From assembly GCA_036787815.1 (NCBI GenBank), contig DAIQOP010000077.1, positions 1 through 15,684 of the forward strand: a stretch of DNA of 15,684 nucleotides. Reading direction: 5' to 3'. The position numbers and the translations under genes are program-made. Below, piece by piece: positions 6,780-13,535 of the stretch. This stretch comes from DATBAK01 sp036787815 (lineage in GTDB: Bacteria; Actinomycetota; Acidimicrobiia; IMCC26256; PALSA-610). Numbering within the stretch: position 1 is the stretch's first letter; each line of letters opens with the position of its first letter. The notes beneath the pieces were generated by a model that saw only the letters and a program-made list of their open reading frames with translations, made no database searches and was not told the origin of the DNA.

Positions 6780-7304
6780 TCACTCGCGGATGGCCACCTC
6801 GACCTCGATCTCGACCGCACCGCCGCGTGGCAACGCGGCCACGCCGATCGCCGAACGGGTGTGGCGGCCGGCGTCGCCGAACACCTCGTGCAGCAGGCGG
6901 CTCGCGCCGTCGATCACCGCGGGCTGCTTCTCGAAGCCCGGCGCGCACGCGACGAAACCGATCACCGTGAGCACGCGTTCGATCCGGTCGAGGCTCCCGA
7001 GCTCCGCGCGCAGCACCGACAGCGCGTTGAGCGCGCACCAGAGCGCGCACTCGGCACCCTGCTCCACATCGATCGTCGAGCCGACGACGCCGGGGTGCAC
7101 AAGGCGCCCGTCGTGGCCGCGCGGGAGCTGGCCCGACGTACGCGCCCGGCCGCCGTGCACGACCACCGCGTCGAGGGGATCGTGAGGCGGATACGGGCCG
7201 GGCAGCCGGATGCCGAGCACTTCGAGGCGGGCGTCGACGGTACCGATCTGCTCGGTGGGGTCGGTCTGGTCGGTGTTGTCGGGGCCCGGGTTCATCGTGC
7301 TCAC
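6780..7304 (-). CDS. RidA (YjgF/YER057c/UK114) family enamine/imine deaminase
   Basis: A 174-residue protein from the GTG at 7304, which overlaps the TGA of the upstream hydrolase as GTGA (7301-7304). An in-frame ATG at 7295 would give 171 residues. Family signatures run in order: TSGQLPRGHDGRLVHPGVVG (57-76), the Cys/Ala-rich helix ALWCALNALSVL, VIGFVACAPGFEKQP, and the closing GRHTRSAIGVAALPRGGAVE (147-166). The Arg of TRSA (150) matches the substrate-binding Arg of active RidA proteins. RidA enzymes hydrolyse reactive 2-aminoacrylate-type enamines/imines; longer members like this often sit in catabolic operons with specialised substrates. The extra N-terminal stretch, rich in Thr, Asp and Gln, is low-complexity. 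With a NagB-like deaminase in the same locus, a role in clearing an imine from amino-sugar breakdown is possible but not shown. Confidence 0.88.
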   Translation of the reverse strand: MSTMNPGPDNTDQTDPTEQIGTVDARLEVLGIRLPGPYPPHDPLDAVVVHGGRARTSGQLPRGHDGRLVHPGVVGSTIDVEQGAECALWCALNALSVLRAELGSLDRIERVLTVIGFVACAPGFEKQPAVIDGASRLLHEVFGDAGRHTRSAIGVAALPRGGAVEIEVEVAIRE

Positions 7305-8395
7305 AACTCTCGTTCGAGAAAGGGGTAGGCGTGGGTGCCGTGCCATCGGTGGCCGGCTTCGAACACATCGTGCACGAGACGGTCACGCGCGCCGGAATGC
7401 TCGTAGATCTTCGCGAGGGTCGCGAACGCGTCGCGCGCCGCCGCGACCGGGAAGATCGGGTCTTCGGTGCCGGTCTCCACGAGCAGCGCACGCGGCGCGA
7501 CGAGCGCGCCGAGATCGACGTGCTCGAGCCGGCCGAGGAGGCCCGGGAGGATCTGCGATCCGCACATGTTCCACGGCACGCGGTGTGCGGCGGCCCAGGA
7601 GCTGAAGTAGCCGCTCACGACCGCGGCCTTCACCCGCTCGTCGAGCGCCGCGAGGAACAACGCGGCCGTGCCGCCGTACGAGAGCCCGGCGGCACCGATG
7701 CGGGCCGGATCGACGAGCGGGTGGCCGGCGAGGACGTCGAGCGAGCAGCGCAGATCCCACAGGTTCTGCGTGAGCGGGTTCATGCCCGCCATCGTCGCGG
7801 ACACGAGGTTCCAGTCGCACTGGTACCGGTCGGGTGGATTCCAGTCGGTGCGCTCGCCGAAACCGCGCAGGTCGGGTGCGAGCACCACGAACCCCCGGCA
7901 CGCGAGCTGGTGCGCGTAGTCGCCGTGGTACTCACCGATCTCGTCGCGCAGCTCGGCATCGCCGCGGTCGAGACCGCACACCATCGACTTGCCCGCACCG
8001 TGCCCGTGGATCGCGAGCACCGCGGGCCCGGCCCGGACGCGGTCGTGCGGAATCAGGAGATACGCGGGAACCGACATGGTCGCTTCGGTGTCGAAGACGA
8101 TCCGCGAACGCTTGTACCGGCCCGCGTCGTCCTCTTCGAGCACCTCGACGTCGGGCGGTACCGGTTCGGGCCACTCCCCCAGCAGGCCGGCGAGCCGCTC
8201 CTGCACCGCGGAGCGGTACGCCTCGAAGTGGTTGGCGAGGTCGTCGACCGGGCACGCTTCGGGCGGCGCGGTCTCGGCGAGACGCAGTTGCCAGTAGGCC
8301 CAGAGCGAGAAGTTGCGCCGCCGCTGCGGGCGCACGGGCGCCGGTGCCGGCAGTGGCGGTGGCGCGTCGGTTCCCGGATCTCCGGAATCGGTCAC
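7301..8395 (-). CDS. Alpha/beta-hydrolase, candidate carbohydrate esterase (dienelactone hydrolase / acetyl xylan esterase-like)
   Basis: A 364-residue protein from a GTG at 8395, only 4 nt after the ThuA stop. The fold's landmarks are visible: oxyanion region AIHGHGAGK (128-136), LAPDLRGFGER (172-182), nucleophile elbow GLSYGG with Ser239, acid Asp312 in GTEDPIFP, and His349 in EAGHRWHG. There is no signal peptide; the first 27 residues are Pro/Ala-rich and then basic, so the protein is probably cytosolic. An N-terminal helical section (about 28-80) precedes the hydrolase core, as in the large esterases often found beside ThuA and sugar-degradation genes. Removal of acetyl or another ester from an imported sugar is the likeliest role. 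The frame extends far upstream, but that part overlaps ThuA and lacks family features. Confidence 0.85.
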   Translation of the reverse strand: MTDSGDPGTDAPPPLPAPAPVRPQRRRNFSLWAYWQLRLAETAPPEACPVDDLANHFEAYRSAVQERLAGLLGEWPEPVPPDVEVLEEDDAGRYKRSRIVFDTEATMSVPAYLLIPHDRVRAGPAVLAIHGHGAGKSMVCGLDRGDAELRDEIGEYHGDYAHQLACRGFVVLAPDLRGFGERTDWNPPDRYQCDWNLVSATMAGMNPLTQNLWDLRCSLDVLAGHPLVDPARIGAAGLSYGGTAALFLAALDERVKAAVVSGYFSSWAAAHRVPWNMCGSQILPGLLGRLEHVDLGALVAPRALLVETGTEDPIFPVAAARDAFATLAKIYEHSGARDRLVHDVFEAGHRWHGTHAYPFLEREL

Positions 8396-8399
8396 GCGG

Positions 8400-9095
8400 C
8401 TACTTGCCCTCGCCCAGCGCCCAGGCCAGGCCGCCGGAGAGGTGCTGGAGGTACGCCGGGGTCTCCCACGCGCCGGGGAAATGCCCGAGACTCGTCGAGA
8501 ACACCCGCCCCTTGCCTTCGGTGAAGCACCACGAGAGCGGGAACCCGTGCGGTGGCTGCTTGGCGCCTGCGGCGGTGAGGTCGAGTTGACCGTCCCGCAC
8601 GTGCAGCAGCACGCGCGCGTCGGGTCGGAGATCGCGGAACTGGTATACCTCGTCGTGCCAGATCCACTCGACGCCGAGATGCCGAGTGGCGGGATGCGCC
8701 GGCTCGACGACATCGAGCGCGACCGTGCTGGTCCAGGGATGCCCGTCGAAGCGCGCGCCGACGATCTTCCCGAAATCGGGCCAGCCGTAGCACGAGTCGG
8801 TTGCCGAGTGGATCGCCACGACCGAGAGGGCATTGGCGCGCAGGCGGTCGAGCACCGCCGCCCGTTGGCTCGCGCTCCAGGGCGTCTCGCCGATCGTGAA
8901 CAACGCGAGCGCGCGTGCGCCGGCGAGGTCGGCGTCGTCGAGATCACGCACGTCGTCGACGCGACGCGCCCGCAGACCGTTGAGCTCGGCAACCTGCGCG
9001 ACGCCGACGGCGGCCTGGTCGAGCACCCCGTGCACCCCCGCCGGTCCGTGCCGATACGGCGCGACCTGGGTGACGAAGACGAGCGTGTCGGACAC
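8400..9095 (-). CDS. ThuA-like domain protein (trehalose-utilisation family)
   Basis: A 231-residue single-domain protein starting MSDTLVFVTQVAPYRH from a GTG at 9095. ThuA hallmarks are LNGLRARRVDDVRDLDDADL near the N-terminus, AIHSATDSCYGWPDF (about 93-107), the GHPW motif, DEVYQFRDLRPDARVLL and PLSWCFTEGKGRVFSTSLGH. The domain has the class I glutamine amidotransferase-like flavodoxin fold but not the glutaminase triad. ThuA of rhizobia is required for catabolism of trehalose and related disaccharides through 3-keto derivatives. The protein heads a closely packed group with the hydrolase and RidA genes. Its promoter (TTGACG at 9127-9132, TACGGT at 9104-9109) would start transcription within a base or two of the GTG, so the mRNA is probably leaderless; no ribosome binding site is seen. 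Confidence 0.87.
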   Translation of the reverse strand: MSDTLVFVTQVAPYRHGPAGVHGVLDQAAVGVAQVAELNGLRARRVDDVRDLDDADLAGARALALFTIGETPWSASQRAAVLDRLRANALSVVAIHSATDSCYGWPDFGKIVGARFDGHPWTSTVALDVVEPAHPATRHLGVEWIWHDEVYQFRDLRPDARVLLHVRDGQLDLTAAGAKQPPHGFPLSWCFTEGKGRVFSTSLGHFPGAWETPAYLQHLSGGLAWALGEGK

Positions 9096-9103
9096 GGCCG
9101 GTC

Positions 9104-9132
9104 ACCGTACGGAGGGCCACTGGTACCGTCAA
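9104..9132 (-). promoter_or_regulatory. Predicted promoter of the thuA-esterase-ridA group
   Basis: On the minus strand TTGACG (9132-9127), exactly 17 bp, then TACGGT (9109-9104). The -35 differs from TTGACA at one base and the -10 fits TANNNT. The start would fall at about 9096-9097, next to the GTG at 9095. This is the best promoter in the window by sequence. Confidence 0.6.
9124..9129 (+). promoter_or_regulatory. Candidate -10 box TACCGT of the beta-hydroxyacid dehydrogenase gene
   Basis: A plus-strand TANNNT box 30 bp before the ATG, which would give a leader of about 24 nt carrying the AGGAG site (9150-9154). It overlaps the -35 of the opposite promoter by three bases. The expected -35 position (GTCACC) is poor. 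Confidence 0.35.
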
Positions 9133-9149
9133 GCCGGGTCGTCGAGGCG

Positions 9150-9154
9150 AGGAG
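9150..9154 (+). promoter_or_regulatory. Shine-Dalgarno site AGGAG of the dehydrogenase gene
   Basis: AGGAG with a 5-nt spacer to the ATG at 9160. It rejects the longer open frame running through from 8833. Confidence 0.8.
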
Positions 9155-9159
9155 AAACG

Positions 9160-10047
9160 ATGCGAGTCGGCTTCGTCGGGCTGGGTGCGATGGGATTGCC
9201 GATGACGCGTCACCTCGTGGCCGCGGGTCATGAGGTGACGGTCGCGTCGCGCAGCCGGGGCCCGATCGACGCGGCGATCGCGTTCGGCGCGCACGAAGGC
9301 GACGGGCCACGCGCGGTCGTCGCCGCCAGCACGGTCACCATCCTGTGCGTGCCCAACTCCCCCGAGGTCGTCAAGGTGCTCGACGCCTCGTTGCCGGCGC
9401 TCGGGCCCGGCAAGATCGTGGTCGACACGTCGACGATCGATCCCGACGTCGAGCGCGCGCAGCACGAGCGCGTGACCGCCACCGGGGCGCGCTATCTCGA
9501 CGCCCCGCTCTCGGGCGGCACCGTCGGGGCCGAACGCGGCGCGCTCACGCTCATGGTCGGCGGCGACGCGGCCGCGCTCGACGACGCGCGCCCCGCGCTC
9601 GATCCGTTCGCCGGGCTCATCGTGCACGTCGGCGGGCCGGGCATGGGTCAGGTCGTGAAGCTGTGCAACCAGCTCGTCTACGCCGCGCAGATGCTCGCCG
9701 TCGCCGAGGCCGCGACGATGGCGGCGAAATCGGGCGTCGATCTCGAGTTGCTCTACGAGGTGCTCACCCACGCGACCGGTGACTGCGTCGCACTCCGCAC
9801 CCGCCTGCCGTTCGAGGGCGCCGTCGCCGACAGCCCGGCATCGAACGGATGGAAGCCCGGCTTCATGACCGACCTCATGGCCAAGGACGTCGACCTCGTG
9901 CTCGCCTACGCCGCGAAGACGGGCGTTCCCGCGCTCACGTCCGGAGTCGTGCGCCCGATACTCGGCGCGGCGAGCACCGCGGGCTACGGGCGTGAAGACT
10001 TCTCGGCCCTCGGCAAGATCGTGCGCTCGCTCGCCGGCATCGACTGA
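9160..10047 (+). CDS. NAD(P)-dependent beta-hydroxyacid dehydrogenase (3-hydroxyisobutyrate dehydrogenase / tartronate semialdehyde reductase family)
   Basis: A 295-residue protein, typical length. The N-terminal Rossmann motif is VGFVGLGAMGLPM (3-15). Next come VDTSTIDP (88-95), the substrate-binding loop DAPLSGGTVGAERG (114-127), and the catalytic Lys in GQVVKLCNQ (Lys167, with Asn170 following). The C-terminal helical domain includes KDVDLVLAYA. Arg31 after the second strand (VASRSRG) resembles members that prefer NADP(H). The family oxidises 3-hydroxy acids such as 3-hydroxyisobutyrate or reduces tartronate semialdehyde; the exact substrate cannot be read here. It is transcribed away from thuA and would be a natural partner for oxidation or reduction of a sugar-acid intermediate, although this link is inference. 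It ends 14 bp from the convergent ATP-grasp gene. Confidence 0.93.
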   Translation: MRVGFVGLGAMGLPMTRHLVAAGHEVTVASRSRGPIDAAIAFGAHEGDGPRAVVAASTVTILCVPNSPEVVKVLDASLPALGPGKIVVDTSTIDPDVERAQHERVTATGARYLDAPLSGGTVGAERGALTLMVGGDAAALDDARPALDPFAGLIVHVGGPGMGQVVKLCNQLVYAAQMLAVAEAATMAAKSGVDLELLYEVLTHATGDCVALRTRLPFEGAVADSPASNGWKPGFMTDLMAKDVDLVLAYAAKTGVPALTSGVVRPILGAASTAGYGREDFSALGKIVRSLAGID

Positions 10048-10065
10048 ACGCGCGGCTCGGTTCAG
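10044..10065. terminator. Inverted repeat spanning both convergent stop codons, candidate bidirectional terminator
   Basis: CTGAAC (10044-10049) and GTTCAG (10060-10065) are perfect 6-bp arms around a 10-nt G/C-rich loop. Each arm contains the TGA of one of the two converging genes. There is no U-tract, so any terminator would be weak or factor-assisted; with only 14 bp between the stops there is no other room for one. Confidence 0.35.
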
Positions 10066-11492
10066 CGGGCGGGAGCAGCCGCGCCGACCGTGCCGATTCC
10101 GGTTGCGTGGGTGGCATCCGCGTAGGCGAACGCGGCCGCGACGAGCGGGCCGACCGATGGTCCGGCCGGTGTGCGTTCCGGGCTCAGCTCGACGCGCACG
10201 AACCCGCCGAGCCCGCCCGGCCCGAGGGTGAGGGTCGCGTCGACCGGTTCGCCGTCGGTGGCCGCGCGGAACGCGTCGCCGTCGCGTGCAAGTGCCTGTG
10301 TGCTCATCGCCTCGAAGCGCGCGCGGACCGGCGTCCAGCCGCCACCCCATCGCACCCGATCGCCCGCGTCGAGCACGACCGCCTCCAGCTCCTCGGCGCG
10401 CAACCAACCGGCGCGGCCTCCGACCGCGAGGTACTGCACCACGTCGAACGGGAAGTCGGGAACCGCATGCGCGAAGTAGCCGATCCCGGCGCCGGGTCGA
10501 GGGTTGCACTCGGTCGCGACGAAGCCATTGGCGCCCATGATCCCGTCGAGGGTGAAGCAGCCCCGGTACGCAACCCGTTCGCGCAGGTGATCCCCCATCC
10601 GGCGCGCCGCGGTACGCATCTGCGCTCGGTCGTCGGGAGCGGGATCCCAGAACGTCGCGCAGCCCGCGTACTGGAACCGATCACCACTCGGCCGCCGCAG
10701 GTTGACCAGCTCGACCGGGCGGAAGACCGCGACGCCGTCGTCGGTGACGAAACCGTGCACGCTGCACGCGATGCCGGCGACGAAGGGCGCGACGCGCACG
10801 CGGTCGCAATGCTCGGCGAAGAACGCCGCGGCCGCGCCGCCGTCGTCGCCGTCGCCGTCGCGCACCCAGCGGACGTACTCGGTGCCACCGTTGAAGCCTT
10901 CGCGCGCGTCGCCGGCCCACACGGTGCCCGCTCCGGCATCGAACGCACCGGTCGCATCGCGCAGCGCGGCGAAGGTCGCGTCGACGACGAGCGAGGGAGG
11001 CCGGGGCACGCCGGCCGCATCGAACAGCTCGTCGCACACCGTCTTGTCCTCGAGGGCCACCCACGCCGGCGGGCGGGCGCCGAACGCGGCACGATCGCCG
11101 AGCGCGAGTGCCGCCTCCACCGAAGCCAGCAGCACCAGTGCCTCGCGATCGGCGTCGAAACGGTCGAGCGCGGCGACCACCTCCGCAGGCGGGTGGTCGA
11201 GGAGCCGCTCCGTCGCCCGCATCTCGCCGGTCATGTCGGTGGCGTCGACCGGCACGACGATCCACTCGGCGTCGCCCGGGTCGGGCAGCGGCCCGGTGCC
11301 CACGCCCGACGCGACGACGAGGCAACCCGACGCGCCCAGCTCTCGCAGCATGCGCACCCGACGCGTGGTGCCGGCGAGCGGAAAGCCACCCACGATGACC
11401 GGCCGGCCCTCGACCAACGCGCGCGCGTGCCGGACACACTCGGCCAGGAAGGCCGGTGGATCCCGCGACTCCGCCGGCGCAGCACTCCGCAT
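10062..11492 (-). CDS. ATP-grasp domain protein of unknown substrate
   Basis: A 476-residue protein from the ATG at 11492. The first 140 residues look like an alpha/beta pre-ATP-grasp domain. The ATP-grasp part follows: ALEDKTVCDELFDAAGVPRP (146-165), a glycine-rich region (NGGTEYVRW), the strand pair RVAPFVAGIACSVHGFV (232-249) with VFRPVELVNL, and the metal site with Asp316 (TLDG) and Glu328/Asn330 in ATECNPRPGAG. The fold joins a carboxylate to an amine or thiol using ATP. Nothing shows which substrate is used; an amino-acid or peptide ligase is the neutral guess, given the dap genes just upstream. An Asp/Gly run (211-219) comes from a GTC/GCC simple repeat near 10840-10860. It has its own TANNNT box, lacks a ribosome binding site and lies 92 bp after dapE. 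Confidence 0.8.
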   Translation of the reverse strand: MRSAAPAESRDPPAFLAECVRHARALVEGRPVIVGGFPLAGTTRRVRMLRELGASGCLVVASGVGTGPLPDPGDAEWIVVPVDATDMTGEMRATERLLDHPPAEVVAALDRFDADREALVLLASVEAALALGDRAAFGARPPAWVALEDKTVCDELFDAAGVPRPPSLVVDATFAALRDATGAFDAGAGTVWAGDAREGFNGGTEYVRWVRDGDGDDGGAAAAFFAEHCDRVRVAPFVAGIACSVHGFVTDDGVAVFRPVELVNLRRPSGDRFQYAGCATFWDPAPDDRAQMRTAARRMGDHLRERVAYRGCFTLDGIMGANGFVATECNPRPGAGIGYFAHAVPDFPFDVVQYLAVGGRAGWLRAEELEAVVLDAGDRVRWGGGWTPVRARFEAMSTQALARDGDAFRAATDGEPVDATLTLGPGGLGGFVRVELSPERTPAGPSVGPLVAAAFAYADATHATGIGTVGAAAPAR

Positions 11493-11498
11493 CCGGCG

Positions 11499-11504
11499 AG
11501 GGTA
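11499..11504 (-). promoter_or_regulatory. -10 box TACCCT, leaderless start of the ATP-grasp gene
   Basis: TACCCT is followed by six bases and then the ATG at 11492, so transcription would begin at the A of the start codon. No Shine-Dalgarno sequence is present, in agreement with a leaderless mRNA. No TTGACA-like -35 is visible. Confidence 0.4.
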
Positions 11505-11541
11505 GCGACGCGCCCCGCGCGGCCGACCGGCAATTCCCGGC

Positions 11542-11570
11542 CGGTGTCCCTCTGAACGGTGTCCCTCTGA
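11542..11570. repeat. Two direct copies of CGGTGTCCCTCTGA, 15-bp period
   Basis: The 14-base unit at 11542-11555 recurs exactly at 11557-11570, one base apart, followed by a third partial CGGTTCG. The pair lies in the 92-bp gap between dapE and the ATP-grasp gene, about 50-80 bp upstream of the latter's predicted start. It could be a tandem regulator site or a local duplication. An inverted GGCCG/CGGCC pair (11521-11525 and 11538-11542) next to it might be a weak dapE terminator. Confidence 0.85.
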
Positions 11571-11584
11571 GCGGTTCGTGCGGT

Positions 11585-12688
11585 TCAGCGCACCACGTGC
11601 AGGCCGACGAAGTACGCGAGCACGCGCAGGCACCCCTCGACGTCGCCTCGGGTCACATGCTCTTCCGCCGTGTGCGCGACCGCCGGGTCGCCGGGCCCGA
11701 AGTTGAGCGCGGGGATGCCGCGCGACGCGAAACGCGCGACGTCGGTCCAGCCGAGCTTCGGGCGCACGGCGAGATCGAGGGTGCCGACGAACTCCGCGAC
11801 CAGCGGATCGTGGAGGTTCGGCGGCGCCGCGGGCGACGCGCCGAGGATCTCGATCTCGTCGGCGTCGGCGAGCAGTGCCCGCACCTCGGCGGCGACGTCG
11901 TCGACCGAGCGATTCGGCGCGAAGCGACGATTGACCGTGAACCGGCACTCGTCGGGCACGACGTTGTTGGCGACGCCACCTTCGACCCGCACGACCTGGA
12001 GCGCCTCGCGGTAGTCGAGACCGTCGACGGTCACCGTCGCCGCGTCGAACGCGGCCACGCGGGTCAACAGCGCGCTCGCCGCGTGGATCGCGTTGCGCCC
12101 CATCCAGGGCCGCGCGCTGTGCGCACGCCGGCCGCGCACCGTCGCGCGGGCGTGCAGCGTTCCCTGGCACCCCGCCTCGACCCACCCGCTCGTGGGCTCG
12201 AGCAGGATCGCGAGATCGCCCGCGAGCAGCTCCGGGGCGACCTCGAAGAGGTGCCGCAGCCCGTTGTGCTCGTCGGCGACCTCCTCCCCCTCGTACCAGA
12301 CGAAGGTGAGATCGCGGGTCGCGCCTCTGATCGACGCGAGCTCCGCCAACGAGAGCAGCACCGCGAGGCCGCCCTTCATGTCGGCGGAACCGAGACCGTG
12401 GAGCACGTCGCCGTCGAGCCGGGGCTCGGCGTTGCCGTTCGCGGGCACGGTGTCGAGGTGCCCACCGAGCACGATCCGTCTCGGAAGACCGAGCTCGGTC
12501 CGCGCGACCACGTTGTTCGCGACGCGACGAACCGTGAGGTTCACGGCCCGGTCGCGCAGACGGGTCGTCACGGCGTCGGCGAGCGCCGACTCGTCGCCAC
12601 TGACCGACGGGACCGCGCAGAGCGCGGCCGTCAGCCCGAACGGGTCGGCCGGATCGTGCTCGACGACCGCGGCAGCCAACGCGTTCAC
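11585..12688 (-). CDS. dapE: Succinyl-diaminopimelate desuccinylase, actinobacterial-type DapE
   Basis: A 367-residue M20 metallopeptidase-family enzyme that hydrolyses N-succinyl-LL-2,6-diaminopimelate to LL-diaminopimelate and succinate in the lysine / cell-wall pathway. Metal and catalytic residues are all visible: His77 and Asp79 in GGHLDTVP, Asp103 in GSADMKGG, Glu135-Glu136 in WYEGEEV, Glu164 in LLEPTSG, His190 in GRRAHSARPW (dimerisation-domain His) and His339 in AVAHTAEEHV. The GTG at 12688 is the only start that begins the protein properly; it lies 10 nt after the dapD stop, with no strong ribosome binding site, so it probably depends on coupling. The pattern GGHLDTVPANGN...GLGSADMKGGLAV fits the Gram-positive DapE subfamily. 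Confidence 0.93.
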   Translation of the reverse strand: MNALAAAVVEHDPADPFGLTAALCAVPSVSGDESALADAVTTRLRDRAVNLTVRRVANNVVARTELGLPRRIVLGGHLDTVPANGNAEPRLDGDVLHGLGSADMKGGLAVLLSLAELASIRGATRDLTFVWYEGEEVADEHNGLRHLFEVAPELLAGDLAILLEPTSGWVEAGCQGTLHARATVRGRRAHSARPWMGRNAIHAASALLTRVAAFDAATVTVDGLDYREALQVVRVEGGVANNVVPDECRFTVNRRFAPNRSVDDVAAEVRALLADADEIEILGASPAAPPNLHDPLVAEFVGTLDLAVRPKLGWTDVARFASRGIPALNFGPGDPAVAHTAEEHVTRGDVEGCLRVLAYFVGLHVVR

Positions 12689-12698
12689 GACGACATGC

Positions 12699-13532
12699 TC
12701 ACGAGATGATCCCGTGCTCGCGCAGCATCGCGTTGAGCTGGAGGTCGTCGTGGCCTTCGCCCTCGGGCAGGTAGCGCAGCACCAGCACGCACGACAGGCC
12801 GAACGTGCCGCCGGGGAACTCACGCGGGCGCGTCGCCTGCACCGCGACCGCGCGCTCGGGAACGTCGCCGCGCGAGATCTCCTCGCCGGTCTGCGCGTCG
12901 ATCACAGGAATGCTCGCCGTAAGGATCACCCCGGCACCGAGCGCAGCGCCCTTACGCACGCGCGCGCCGCCGACGATCATGCACCGCGAGCCGATGAACA
13001 CGTCGTCCTCGATCACCACCGGCTTCGCCTGCGGCGGCTCGAGCACCCCGCCGATCCCGACGCCGCCGGCGAGGTGCACCCGCTTGCCGATCTGCGCGCA
13101 CGACCCTACGGTCGCCCACGTGTCGACCATCGTGCCGTCGTCGACGTACGCGCCGATGTTGACGTACGAAGGCATGAGCACCACGCCGTTGCCGAGGTAG
13201 CTCCCGAACCGGGCCTGCGCTCCCGGCACGACCCGCACGCCCGATGCCCGGTAGCCGTGCTTGAGCGGGAGGCGATCGACGTACTCGAACGGGCCGGCCT
13301 CGATGACGCCGAGCTCCTGGAACCGGAACCAGAGCAGCACGGCCTGCTTCGCCCACTCGTGCACGACCACGTCGCCGTCGATGACCTCCGCCACGCGCGA
13401 CGCGCCCCGATCGAGCTCGCCGATCGCGGTGCGTACCGCGTCGTGGGCCTGCGCGTGGGGCAGCACCGAGGCGTAGTCGGCGCCGGCCTCCCAGAGCTTG
13501 GTGATGGTGGCCGCGAGCCCCGGATCACCCAT
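12699..13532 (-). CDS. dapD: Tetrahydrodipicolinate N-succinyltransferase, E. coli-like DapD form
   Basis: A 277-residue left-handed beta-helix acyltransferase that transfers succinyl from succinyl-CoA to tetrahydrodipicolinate. It has an N-terminal domain with RVAEVIDGDVVVHEWAKQAV (46-65), then the hexapeptide-repeat core with VLMPSYVNIGAYVDDGTMVD (118-137), TWATVGSCAQIGK, GGVGIGGVLEP (156-166) and DVFIGSRCMIVGG (177-189). These match the 274-residue enterobacterial DapD, not the longer mycobacterial form. The ATG at 13532 follows the dapC stop by 3 nt, and AAGGAG lies 9 nt before it inside the end of dapC. In E. coli the stretch equivalent to MIVGGARV reads EVVEGVIV, so a Glu is Gly here at 188. 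Otherwise the protein looks intact and is encoded with the same codon style as its neighbours. Confidence 0.95.
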   Translation of the reverse strand: MGDPGLAATITKLWEAGADYASVLPHAQAHDAVRTAIGELDRGASRVAEVIDGDVVVHEWAKQAVLLWFRFQELGVIEAGPFEYVDRLPLKHGYRASGVRVVPGAQARFGSYLGNGVVLMPSYVNIGAYVDDGTMVDTWATVGSCAQIGKRVHLAGGVGIGGVLEPPQAKPVVIEDDVFIGSRCMIVGGARVRKGAALGAGVILTASIPVIDAQTGEEISRGDVPERAVAVQATRPREFPGGTFGLSCVLVLRYLPEGEGHDDLQLNAMLREHGIIS

Positions 13533-13535
13533 GGT

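Noticed and set aside
5336..6970. A 544-codon plus-strand open frame over the start of the LAL gene
   Set aside because: It is antisense to the Walker A/B-containing ATPase and crosses the spacer; the product is compositionally biased and unrelated to any family.
8396..9310. An N-terminal extension of the alpha/beta-hydrolase to 669 residues
   Set aside because: It overlaps ThuA in another frame and is Ser/Arg/Pro-rich without domain features. The GTG at 8395 fits the spacing to ThuA.
11493..12185. An N-terminal extension of the ATP-grasp protein to 707 residues
   Set aside because: It would run through the 15-bp repeats and antisense-like Arg-rich sequence within dapE. The ATG at 11492 has a TANNNT box at the right distance.
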